Assembly: GCA_021205245.1 (NCBI GenBank)
Contig: JAJPXZ010000185.1
Coordinates: 1 to 52,479, forward strand
Direction of reading: 5' to 3'
Origin: Planctomycetaceae bacterium
GTDB lineage: Bacteria; Planctomycetota; SZUA-567
DNA: 52,479 nt
Shown here: one piece after another, positions 36,601-44,800 of the stretch
Position numbering within the stretch: the first letter of the stretch is position 1
Layout of the letters: every line of letters begins with the position of its first letter
Program-made: the position numbers and the translations under genes
The notes under the pieces: generated by a model
What the model saw: only the letters and a program-made list of their open reading frames with translations
Told to the model about the DNA's origin: nothing
The model's database searches: none

Positions 36601-36919
36601 TAAGGCTGTTATGAAGGTCCATGGCGATGTTCAGGGCGGTCTGGCCGCCCATGGTGGGCAGGAGCGCGTCCGGCCGCTCACGGCGGATGACTTCGGCGGC
36701 GAAGTCGGGGGTGAGGGGTTCGATGTAGGTGCGGTCGGCCAGTTCGGGATCGGTCATGATGGTGGCCGGGTTCGAATTGACCAGGACGATTTCGTACCCT
36801 TCCTCGCGCAGCGCCTTGCACGCCTGCGCGCCGGAATAGTCGAACTCGCAGGCCTGGCCGATGACAATGGGGCCGGATCCGATAAGCATTATCTTTTTGA
36901 TGTCTTCGCGTTTGGGCAT
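33626..36919 (-). CDS. carB: Carbamoyl-phosphate synthase large subunit
   Basis: A 1097-residue enzyme made of two homologous ATP-grasp halves plus an allosteric domain. First half begins [27 protein letters not shown] with [10 protein letters not shown] and [18 protein letters not shown]; second half begins at about residue 565 ([42 protein letters not shown]). The C-terminal MGS-like regulatory domain occupies about 950-1097. Standard length and all motifs are intact. It lies 25 bases upstream of carA and 88 bases downstream of purF, with a terminator-like hairpin in the gap. An antisense frame of 865 codons over this gene is an artefact. Confidence 0.97.
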   Translation of the reverse strand: MPKREDIKKIMLIGSGPIVIGQACEFDYSGAQACKALREEGYEIVLVNSNPATIMTDPELADRTYIEPLTPDFAAEVIRRERPDALLPTMGGQTALNIAMDLHNSLILSDYGVEMIGASPEAIAKSEDRGLFKKAMDNIGLSCARSGSATTVQEAITIRNRLGSWPVVIRPGFTLGGSGGGIAKNDEEFSRMAAAGLAASPTSEILIEESLLGWKEYEFEVMRDRNSNAVIVCSIENLDPMGVHTGDSITVAPAMTLTDREYQVLRDASLAVMNEIGVDTGGSNVQFAVNPRDGRMVVIEMNPRVSRSSALASKATGFPIARIAAKLAVGYALDELQNDITKATSACFEPALDYVVVKAPRFNFEKFPGTPNTLGTQMKSVGETMAIGRTFKEALQKALRGLETGRAGLGSDGKDDFADLTPDAFRRGLATPSDKRIYAVHEAFAMGMSVEEVHAITSIDPWFLAEIEELAVFAKHLRDEVKSLGTLRRDARLFHQAKAFGFSDRQLAHLLGANENAVRDARHELDLRPSFQLVDTCAAEFVSVTPYYYSTYGSTVSAQLDANDERQSIMIIGGGPNRIGQGIEFDYCCCHASYALKGAGYRTIMVNSNPETVSTDYDTANTLYFEPLTLEDVLEIHHRENPDGAIVQFGGQTPLNLARSLEANGMKIIGTSPESIDMAEDRKLFGDLMDRLGIKQPPHGMAADVASALDVAEEIGYPILARPSFVLGGRNMAIIHDPDELASYMHALPDVSAESPVLIDHYLEQATEVDVDCLADGDDVVVGGMMEHIEIAGIHSGDSACALPPPNLPEQTREAIREQTTAMARALNVRGLMNVQFAVQRGQIFVLEVNPRASRTVPFVSKATGVPMAKLASLCMAGFKLRDMGFVEEPRPRHYSVKEAVFPFNRFPHSAVQLSPEMKSTGEVMGMDRVNGCAFLKSQLAAGNRIPQTGHIFLSLRDADKEASLPLARRLIDLGFTIFATRGTSTALRNAGIPSQAIFKITRGRPNVVDLMNERDVAWIINTIEMGAEPVADEGRMRSMAVMRGIPITTTVDGLRAAIEGLEMMRRHHNRLEICSLQEYNRLGLRVSLPTRPVAVR

Positions 36920-36937
36920 AAGCTCCCCTTCGCCACA

Positions 36938-36962
36938 CCAAAAACGGCTCGTTGAGCCGTTT
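36938..36962 (-). terminator. Terminator-like hairpin between purF and carB
   Basis: Minus strand: perfect 9-bp stem AAACGGCTC / GAGCCGTTT with a 3-base loop, and the T run continues to five T (CCGTTTTTGG). It lies 22 bases upstream of the carB start and 45 after purF, so it may partially terminate purF transcripts or attenuate carB. Confidence 0.7.
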
Positions 36963-37007
36963 CGGGTGGTGGATTCGGTTGCATGATTTCGGCGTAGTTA
37001 GAATGCT

Positions 37008-38462
37008 TTAGATGACCTCGTCATCGGCCTCCACTTCAACCGCCTCGAGGATCTCCTTCTGCTCTTCGCCCTTTTCCATCGGGTACGAGCCGCTGAAGCA
37101 GGCGATGCAGTAGGATCGCTTGTTTTGGAACGGCCCGAGCAATCCTTCGGTGGAAAGGTAGCCGAGGCTGTCGGCGTCCATGAATTGGCGAATTTCCTCG
37201 ATAGACATGTCGGAGGCAAGCAGCTCCTTCTTGGTCGGGAAATCGATGCCGTAGTAGCAGGGATGCATGACCGGCGGGCAGGCGATGCGCAGGTGCACCT
37301 CTTTCGCGCCCGCTGCCCGGAGCGCCTTGACGCGGCGGCGCATGGTGGTGCCTCGGACGATGGAGTCGTCGACCACCACCACCCGCTTGCCCCGCACCGT
37401 CTCCGGCATGGCGGCCAGCTTTTTGTCGACCTGGGAGGCGCGTTCGTCCTGGCCCGGCATGATAAAGGTGCGGCCGACATAGTGGTTGCGGATAAAGCCC
37501 ATTTCGTAGGGAATGCTCGAGCGGCGCGCATAGCCGAGGGCGGCCGAGTTGCCGCTGTCTGGGACGGCGACGACGATGTCGGCGTCGACCGGGTGCTCGT
37601 CCGCCAGGGTCGCGCCGTATTGGACCCGCGCCTCGTGGACGTTATGGCCAAAAACGCGGCTGTCGGGGCGGGCGAAATAGACAATCTCGAAAACACAGTG
37701 CGACAACCCAGCGCCTTCGCGGTTCAGGCGGGTCGACGACATGCCGCCGGCGTCGACGGAGACCAGTTCGCCTGGTTCGATTTCCCGTTCGTAGGTCGCG
37801 CCCACCTGGGTGAGGGCGCAGGTTTCGGACGCGAACACCCAGCCCTTGCCGAGCCGGCCCATGACGAGCGGCTTAAAGCCGTGCGGGTCGCGCACGGCAT
37901 AGAGGCGATCGCCGGACATGATGAGGAAGGAGTACGCCCCCTTCAGCGCTTCGCAGGCCTTGGCGACGCGGCGCGAGTCGTTGCGGTAGGTCGGGTCCGC
38001 GAGGAGATGCAGGAGCATCTCCGAATCGGTACCGGTTTGGAACAACGCGCCCCGCTCCTTATAAATGGAGCGGAGCTCGTGGGCGTTCACTATATTGCCG
38101 TTGTGGGCGACGGCCCAACGGCCGTCGACGCAGTCGCCGATAAGGGGCTGGACGTTTTGCGACCGGGTGCCGCCGCCGGTGGTTGAGTAACGGACATGGC
38201 CGATGCCCATATCGCCGTGCAGGGCGGCCGCCCGTTCGGAACTGACCGCGTGGACGAGCAGGCCGAGCCCTTTGGTGCAGCGAATCTTGCCGTTGTTCGA
38301 GGTGGCTATTCCCGCCGCTTCCTGGCCCCGGTGCTGCTGGGCGAAGAGGCCGTCATAAATGATCTGCGAGGCGTTGGGACAACCAAAGACGCCGAAGACG
38401 CCGCATTCCTCGCGTGGTTTATCGTCTTCGTCTTCTTGCGTGCCGCTTGGGTATGGCTCCAT
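37008..38462 (-). CDS. purF: Amidophosphoribosyltransferase
   Basis: A 484-residue enzyme for the first step of purine synthesis (PRPP plus glutamine to phosphoribosylamine). A 19-residue propeptide precedes the catalytic Cys in REECGVFGVFG, followed by the glutaminase domain (HNGNIVNAHELR) and the phosphoribosyltransferase domain with the PRPP loop VVVVDDSIVRGTTMRRR. Cysteines later in the protein (CPPVMHPCYYGID, YCIACFSG) suit the [4Fe-4S]-type PurF. A GGAGGAG site lies upstream. It sits 38 bases after gltD within the nitrogen cluster. Confidence 0.96.
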   Translation of the reverse strand: MEPYPSGTQEDEDDKPREECGVFGVFGCPNASQIIYDGLFAQQHRGQEAAGIATSNNGKIRCTKGLGLLVHAVSSERAAALHGDMGIGHVRYSTTGGGTRSQNVQPLIGDCVDGRWAVAHNGNIVNAHELRSIYKERGALFQTGTDSEMLLHLLADPTYRNDSRRVAKACEALKGAYSFLIMSGDRLYAVRDPHGFKPLVMGRLGKGWVFASETCALTQVGATYEREIEPGELVSVDAGGMSSTRLNREGAGLSHCVFEIVYFARPDSRVFGHNVHEARVQYGATLADEHPVDADIVVAVPDSGNSAALGYARRSSIPYEMGFIRNHYVGRTFIMPGQDERASQVDKKLAAMPETVRGKRVVVVDDSIVRGTTMRRRVKALRAAGAKEVHLRIACPPVMHPCYYGIDFPTKKELLASDMSIEEIRQFMDADSLGYLSTEGLLGPFQNKRSYCIACFSGSYPMEKGEEQKEILEAVEVEADDEVI

Positions 38463-38500
38463 CGTGGGGGCATCTCCTCCATTGACAGTGTAATGTACTT

Positions 38501-39922
38501 CTATAGGGGGCAGCCCTCCTTGGCCCGGGGCCGGATGGGGCTGTCCGCAAGAACGGCGTCGGCGACGGCCAACCCGTCCGCCAATGCCCGGACCACCAAG
38601 CTTGGCCCTGTGGCGGCGTCGCCAACCACATAGACGCCGGGCGCGGCCCTGCCGTCACTATCCCGTTCCAAAAGGGTCCCCCTATTTTGCCCGATTTGCA
38701 GTTCCTTGAAAAGGGAGTTTTCCTCCGGACCGGTAAATCCCATGGCAAGGAGCGCCATGTCGGCGGGCAGGATAAATTCGCTCTGTGGTACTGTTTGTGG
38801 CACAAGGCCCGGTTTTCCCTCGGCTTTGACCCATTCCACCTTCACGCAACGGAGCGCGCCCAGGCGTCGCGGATCGGCTTCACTCGGGAGAAATTCCACC
38901 GTCGACACGCTCCAGCGACGGTCGCCGCCCTCTTCGTGGCTGGACGAATCGCGGCGGATGCGCGGCCATTCGGGCCAGGGGTTGGACGGGGCGCGTCCGC
39001 GCGGCGGTTCGGGGAGGATTTCCAGTTGCGTCACCGACTTCGCGCCCTGACGCCAGGATGAACCGATGCAATCGGAGCCGGTATCGCCGCCGCCGATGAC
39101 CACGACCCGTTGCCCGCCGGCGTTATACTGCCGGGGCAGGTGGCTCTCACCCGAGACGGAACGATTGACGGCGGAAAGGAAGTCGACGGCGAAATTCACA
39201 CCCTGCAGTTCGCGGCCGGGTATGGCGAGGTCGCGGTTCCGGCGCGAGCCGGTGGCGATGACGATAAAATCGTGGCGCTTAAGGAGAAGCCGTCCGGAAA
39301 AATCCCGGCCGACCTCGACGCCGCATTCGAAGGCGATGCCTTCCGCTTCCAGCATCTGCACGCGGCGGGCGACGACCTCTTTCTCCAGCTTGAAGTCGGG
39401 GATGCCGTAGCGAAGGAAACCGCCCGGTTCGGCGTCCCGTTCGTAGACGGTGACGTCGTAGCCGGACTGGTTCAGCTTCCACGCGGCGGCAAGGCCCGAG
39501 GGGCCGGAACCGATAACGGCGGCCTTGAGGCCGAGGCGGGTGGCGGGTTGGCGCGGCTGGACGAGTCCGGAGGCAAAGCCGCGTTCGATCACCTCTTTCT
39601 CCACCTGGCGGCAGGGGACGGCGTCGGCGTGCAGGCCCTGCACGCACGAGCCTTCGCACAGGGCGGGGCAGACGCGGGCGGTGAACTCGGGAAATGGGCT
39701 TGTGTCCAGGAGGGTGGCGAGGGCGGTTTTCCACCGGCCGGCCAGGGCCTGGGCGTTGATTTCCGGTATGGCGTTTCCGAGCGGGCAGCCGGAAGCATGG
39801 CAGAACGGTATGCCGCAGTCCTGACACGCCTTCAGGGACAAGGCGAGCTCCTCGGGATTGAGGCGCAGCTCGACCGGGTTGTAATCGCCTAGGCGCTCGG
39901 AGACGGGACGGTATTTCTTCAT
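38501..39922 (-). CDS. gltD: Glutamate synthase small (NADPH) subunit
   Basis: A 473-residue flavoprotein that passes electrons from NADPH to GltB. N-terminal iron-sulfur cysteines (ACQDCGIPFCHASGCPLGN and ARVCPALCEGSCVQG), FAD-binding GSGPSGLAAAWKL, PGGFLRYGIPDFKLEK, and the NADPH-binding GGGDTGSDC motif are present, with the final VYVVGDAATGPSLVVRAL flavin motif. AAGGA precedes the ATG. It is separated from gltB by the amt::glnB gene, which is an unusual order. Confidence 0.97.
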   Translation of the reverse strand: MKKYRPVSERLGDYNPVELRLNPEELALSLKACQDCGIPFCHASGCPLGNAIPEINAQALAGRWKTALATLLDTSPFPEFTARVCPALCEGSCVQGLHADAVPCRQVEKEVIERGFASGLVQPRQPATRLGLKAAVIGSGPSGLAAAWKLNQSGYDVTVYERDAEPGGFLRYGIPDFKLEKEVVARRVQMLEAEGIAFECGVEVGRDFSGRLLLKRHDFIVIATGSRRNRDLAIPGRELQGVNFAVDFLSAVNRSVSGESHLPRQYNAGGQRVVVIGGGDTGSDCIGSSWRQGAKSVTQLEILPEPPRGRAPSNPWPEWPRIRRDSSSHEEGGDRRWSVSTVEFLPSEADPRRLGALRCVKVEWVKAEGKPGLVPQTVPQSEFILPADMALLAMGFTGPEENSLFKELQIGQNRGTLLERDSDGRAAPGVYVVGDAATGPSLVVRALADGLAVADAVLADSPIRPRAKEGCPL

Positions 39923-39956
39923 AGTGGTTCCTTGTGCGTGGGGTTTTTAAGGCCGG

Positions 39957-39982
39957 CCCCGCGCCGGCGGTGCGACGCGGGG
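39957..39982 (-). terminator. Hairpin between amt::glnB and gltD
   Basis: A 7-bp stem CCCCGCG / CGCGGGG with a long GC-rich loop, 30 bases after the amt stop codon, without a T run. Weak evidence for a processing or termination site. Confidence 0.3.
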
Positions 39983-40012
39983 CAAACCGTACGACACTAT
40001 TTCCAGTAACGA

Positions 40013-41749
40013 TTACCCGCTGTACTGCAGGGCGTCGAAGCCCTCTTCGCCGGTGCGGACCTTGATGGCGTTTTCAATGTTCCAGGTGAACAGCTTGCCG
40101 TCGCCGATATGGCCGGTGCCGAGAACCTGCTTGGCCGTTTCGATGACCAGCCGTACCGGGACCTTGGACACGACGATGTCGACGCGGATCTTCGGCAACA
40201 TGTTGGAGGCGATTTCCACGCCGCGATAATATTCGGAAATGCCTTGCTGCACGCCGCAGCCCATTACCTTCGAAACCGTCATGCCGGTGATGCCGATGGC
40301 ATGCATCGCGCCCTTCAGTTCGCCGAACTTTTCCGGGCGGGTGATGACCGAGACCATGGTCATCTTGCGGTTCTGCTTGGTGTCGCGTGGTCCGGGAGTG
40401 TCGACGCTGATGTCGCCGTCCTTGAACAGGGCTTCGGTGGTCGCGGCTGCGGCCTTGCCGGCTTCGGCCGCGTCGGAGTTCTTGTAAAGGACCGAAGTCA
40501 GCCTGCCGGAGGTGGAGAGGCCCGGGTAGGTGACGGGGATGCCGTGCTCTTCCATGTCGAGACCGGCGATTTCCTCGGCGGCCGACACGCGCAGTCCGAT
40601 GAGCTTTTCCGCGACGAAATAGACGACGCCCATGCTGACCGCCACCCACACCGCAACAGCGACCACGCCCATAACCTGAATACCCAGGTAGGTGGTGCCG
40701 CCGCCGTAGAAGAGGCCGAGGCTGTCGGGGACAATCGAAAAACAGCCGGTCAGGATGGTACCGAGCGCACCGCAGAAGCCGTGAACCGCGAACGCGCCAA
40801 GCGGGTCGTCAATCTTCAGCACCTTGTCGACGAACTCGATGACGTAGACAAGGGCGATGCCCGAAAACGCGCCGATAAGGGCGGCGCCGACCGGCGAGAC
40901 CTGGTCGCAGCCGGCGGTGATGCCGACAAGACCGGCCAGCGCGCCGTTCAGGGTCATGGACACGTCGGGCTTGCCGTACTTTATCCAGGTGAGAATCATG
41001 CACACGGCCGCGCCGGCGGAGGCGGAGAGGTTGGTGTTGAAGATGACGGACGACATCGACACCAGGCTCTCGCTCGAGGTGGCAGCGGTCGTCGAGCCGC
41101 CGTTGAAGCCGAACCACGCGAACCAGAGGATAAACACGCCGAGGGAACCCATGGCCAGGCTTTGCCCGGGAATGGCGTTCGCCTTGCCGTTACGGTCGTA
41201 CTTGCCGATACGCGGGCCAAGCATCCACGCGCCGACGAGGGCGGCGACGCCGCCGACCATGTGCACGGCGGTGGAACCGGCGAAGTCGTGGAAGCCGCGC
41301 TCGGCCAGCCAGCCGCCGCCCCAGATCCAGTGGCCGGAGACGGGATAGACGATCATGCTCATGCAAATGCTGTAGAAAATATAGGCGGAGAACTTGGTCC
41401 GCTCGGCCATCGCGCCGGAGATGATGGTGGCGGCGGTGGCGCAGAAGACGGTCTGGAAAATGATGAAGGCCTGGCTCGGGAACGACCCCTCGACCGAGTA
41501 ATCGCCCTGGATGAACAGGTCGAGCCCGCCGATCCAGGAATTGCCGCCCACACCGTGCATGAGGCTGAAGCCGACTGCCCAGAAGGCAAGGGAGCCCAGG
41601 GAAAAGTCGAGAATATTCTTCATCACCAGGTTGCCGGTGTTCTTGCTACGGGTAAAGCCGATTTCCACCATGGTGAATCCGGCTTGCATGAAAAAGACGA
41701 GTATTGCGGCTAACAGAACCCAAATGGTGTCTACTGACGAGAACTGCAT
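40013..41749 (-). CDS. amt: Ammonium transporter fused to a PII signalling domain
   Basis: A 578-residue fusion. Residues about 1-410 are an AmtB-type channel with eleven membrane helices (AGFTMVEIGFTRSKN, GHWIWGGGWL, DFAGSTAVHMVGGVAALVGAWMLGPR, FGFNGGS, AVHGFCGALGTI). Residues about 455-578 are a complete GlnB/PII domain (MTMVSVITRPEKFGELKGAM, YRGVEI in the T-loop, TGHIGDGKLF, VRTGEEGFDAL). Gln at the position of GlnB Gln39 and the Lys/Gly ligands are kept, but the T-loop residue aligned with Tyr51 is Ile513 and that aligned with Ser49 is Val511. A linker of about 45 residues joins the parts. It probably acts as a self-gated channel sensing 2-oxoglutarate and ATP/ADP. Lies between gltB and gltD. 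AAAGGTG precedes the ATG. Confidence 0.95.
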   Translation of the reverse strand: MQFSSVDTIWVLLAAILVFFMQAGFTMVEIGFTRSKNTGNLVMKNILDFSLGSLAFWAVGFSLMHGVGGNSWIGGLDLFIQGDYSVEGSFPSQAFIIFQTVFCATAATIISGAMAERTKFSAYIFYSICMSMIVYPVSGHWIWGGGWLAERGFHDFAGSTAVHMVGGVAALVGAWMLGPRIGKYDRNGKANAIPGQSLAMGSLGVFILWFAWFGFNGGSTTAATSSESLVSMSSVIFNTNLSASAGAAVCMILTWIKYGKPDVSMTLNGALAGLVGITAGCDQVSPVGAALIGAFSGIALVYVIEFVDKVLKIDDPLGAFAVHGFCGALGTILTGCFSIVPDSLGLFYGGGTTYLGIQVMGVVAVAVWVAVSMGVVYFVAEKLIGLRVSAAEEIAGLDMEEHGIPVTYPGLSTSGRLTSVLYKNSDAAEAGKAAAATTEALFKDGDISVDTPGPRDTKQNRKMTMVSVITRPEKFGELKGAMHAIGITGMTVSKVMGCGVQQGISEYYRGVEIASNMLPKIRVDIVVSKVPVRLVIETAKQVLGTGHIGDGKLFTWNIENAIKVRTGEEGFDALQYSG

Positions 41750-41795
41750 GGCTAGTCACCTTTCAAAACGTCGCCGATTCGGAACTTTGCGGCTG

Positions 41796-41852
41796 TCAAA
41801 GAAGTCTTGAGAACGGGACGAATCTGCCTTGCGGTTTCTGGCGTTTCTGCAT
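41796..41852 (-). CDS. Possible 18-residue leader peptide upstream of amt
   Basis: A very short frame (MQKRQKPQGRFVPFSRLL) with AAAGGAG seven bases before its ATG, a stronger ribosome-binding site than that of amt::glnB itself. It lies in the 138-base gltB-amt gap and ends 46 bases before amt. It is basic, without the repeated codons of classical attenuator peptides. It may be a translated leader or a chance frame. Confidence 0.25.
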   Translation of the reverse strand: MQKRQKPQGRFVPFSRLL

Positions 41853-41887
41853 CGTCTTCTCCTTTCCTGGCCAATGGCTTTTGGCGC

Positions 41888-44800
41888 TTATACCAATTCC
41901 TTTTCGCGGCGCGGCGTCTGAGCGTCCGCGCGCAGCATTTCACCGAGGGCGCGCCGGTATTCCATCGGGAACACCTTGACGAAGCGGCCCCTGGCTCCTT
42001 CCCAATTGTCGAGCATCGCCCCGACCTTGGCGCTGCCGGTATATTTGAGATGCGCTTCGAGCATATGCTTCAGTTCTTCCTGGTCGCGACGGGAGAGGAG
42101 GTCGAGGTCGACCATCTCCAGGTTGCAGCGGGTGTCGAACATGCCGTCCTCGTCGTAGACGTAGGCGATACCCCCGGACATCCCGGCCGCGAAGTTGACC
42201 CCGGTCGGCCCGGCGACAACCACCCGGCCGCCGGTCATGTATTCGCAGCCGTGGTCGCCGACCCCTTCTGCCACCGCCGTCGCGCCCGAGTTGCGGACGG
42301 CGAAGCGTTCGCCGGCGCGGCCGTTCACATACATCTCGCCGGCCGTCGCACCGTACAACGACACGTTGCCGACGACGACGCTTTCCGCCGCCTTATAACC
42401 CGCGTCCTCGGCCGTACGGACGACAATGCGCCCACCCGACAGCCCCTTGCCGACATAGTCGTTGGCTTCACCTTCGAGCGACAGGGTAATGCCCGGAGCC
42501 AGGAAGGCGCCGAACGACTGACCGGCCGACCCCTTCAGGTTGAGAACGATTGCCCCGTCGGCGAGACCCTTCGCGCCATAGACCCTGGCGATGCGGGACG
42601 ACAGCTTTGCCCCGATGGTGCGGTCGGTGTTCTGCACCGGTTCGGAGACGGTGATTGAACCCACGCCCTTTTCGATAATCGGCATGACCCGGTCCATCAC
42701 CTTGTCGTCGATGCCGTCGACGGCGGCGGGAGAACCGCAGTCGGGTCCGGCGGCGCGGCGCTCGCGGTCCGCAGGCATGGGAGCGAGGATGGCGTCGAAG
42801 TCGATGCCGTCGGCCTTCCAGTTATCGATATCGCCGTTGACGCGCAGCAGGTCGGAGCGGCCAATCATGTCGTCCAGGCGGCGGAAGCCGAGGACGGCCA
42901 TGATTTCCCGCAGCTCCCCGGCGATGAAGCGGAACAGGTTGATGACGTGCTCGGGCTTGCCGGCGAAGCGGCGGCGCAGCTCCGGATCCTGGGTGGCGAC
43001 GCCGACCGGGCAGCCGTTGGTGTGACACTTCCGCATCATCACGCAGCCCATCGACACCAGGGGCGCGGTGGCGAAGCCGAATTCGTCCGCGCCCAGGAGC
43101 GCGGCGACGGCGACGTCGCGGCCGGTCTTCATCTGGCCGTCGGCCTGGATTCGCACCCGACCGCGCAGGTTGTTAAGGATGAGGGTCTGCTGCGTTTCGG
43201 CGAGACCGATTTCCCACGGCGACCCGGCGCTCTTAATGGACGACAACGGGCTTGCCCCGGTGCCGCCGTCGTGTCCGGCGATGAGAATCATCCCGGCCTG
43301 CGCCTTGGCGACGCCGGCGGCGATGGTGCCGACGCCCGCCTCCGACACCAGCTTGACCGAAATGCGCGCCTGGTCGTTGGCCTGCTTCAGGTCGTGGATA
43401 AGTTGCGCGATGTCTTCAATCGAGTAGATGTCGTGGTGCGGCGGCGGCGAAATCAGGGTCACGCCGGGGGTGGAGTTCCTGACCCGGGCGATCTCGGCGT
43501 TCACCTTGTGGCCGGGTAGTTGTCCGCCTTCGCCCGGCTTCGCGCCCTGGGCAATCTTGATCTGGATTTCCTTGGCGTTATTCAGATATTCAATCGACAC
43601 GCCGAAGCGCCCGCTTGCCACCTGCTTGATGGCGGAAGAACGGTTGTCGCCGTTCGGAAGCAGACGATACCGGGCCGGGTCTTCGCCGCCTTCGCCCGAG
43701 TTGGACTTCGAGCCGATACGGTTCATGGCGATGGCCATCGTCTCGTGCGCTTCGGCCGACAGCGAGCCGAAGGACATCGCGCCGGTGGCGAAGCGCTTCA
43801 TGATTTCCTCGACCGGTTCGACCTCGTCCAGCGGCACCGGCTTGGCGGCGGGGACAAATTCGAGCATGCCTCGGAGCGTCGACAGGGCGGTCGCCTGGTT
43901 GTTGATGGTCGACGCATACTTTCGGTACGACTCGACGTCGTCTTCGCGGACCGCCTTTTGCAAGAGGGTGATCGTCTCCGGCGTCCACAGGTGACGTTCG
44001 CCGTTCTTGCGGAAGCGGTAAATGCCGCCGACCGGGAGGGGCGTCGGCAGGGTGTCGTCCGGTTCGTCCACCGGGCCGCCCGCTTCGGCGAGCCGCAGTC
44101 GTGCCAAAGCCTCGCGTTCGATTTCGGCCAGGCCGATGCCACCGACCTTGCTGGCGATGCCGGGGAAATAGCGGTCCATGACTTCACGGCCAAGGCCGAC
44201 AGCCTCGAACACCTGCGCGCCCCGGTAGCTCCGCAGCGTCGAGATGCCCATCTTGGACATGATCTTCATTAAACCCTTGGTCAGGGCGTGAACGTAGTTT
44301 TCCGCCGCCGCAGCCGAAGGGATGGGAGCGGACAGGTCGCGGTTGGCAGCCAGCGACGAGACGCTTTCGAACGCGAGCCACGGGTTGACGGCCGAGACGC
44401 CCAGACCCAGCAGTAGGGCAAGATGAGTAACTTCGCGCATCTCGCCCGTCTCGCAAATAAGCCCCGTTCCAACTCGCAGACCCTTTTCCGACAGGCGGCG
44501 GTTGACCGCCGCGGCGGCGAGAAGCGAGGGGATGGGCGGGTGCAAGGCGTCGGCATCGCGGTCGGAAAGGATGACAAGACGCACGCCGGACCGGACGGCG
44601 GATTCGGCCGCGTCCTCCAGCTTGTCCAGTGCCATCCTGAGCCTCGCACCCGGCGCGCACCCGGCGGGCGGGCGGTCGAACAGGGTGGGCAGGGTGACGG
44701 ACTGGAAATCGTCGATGCCTAGGTCGCGGATGCGGGCAAGGTCGTCGTTCGACAGGACCGGGTGCTTCAGCTTGACCAGGCGCGCCTGCGACGGCTTTTC

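Noticed and set aside
38482..38508. TTGACA followed by TATAGG on the plus strand between purF and gltD
   Set aside because: Spacing of 14 bases is too short and no plus-strand gene follows.
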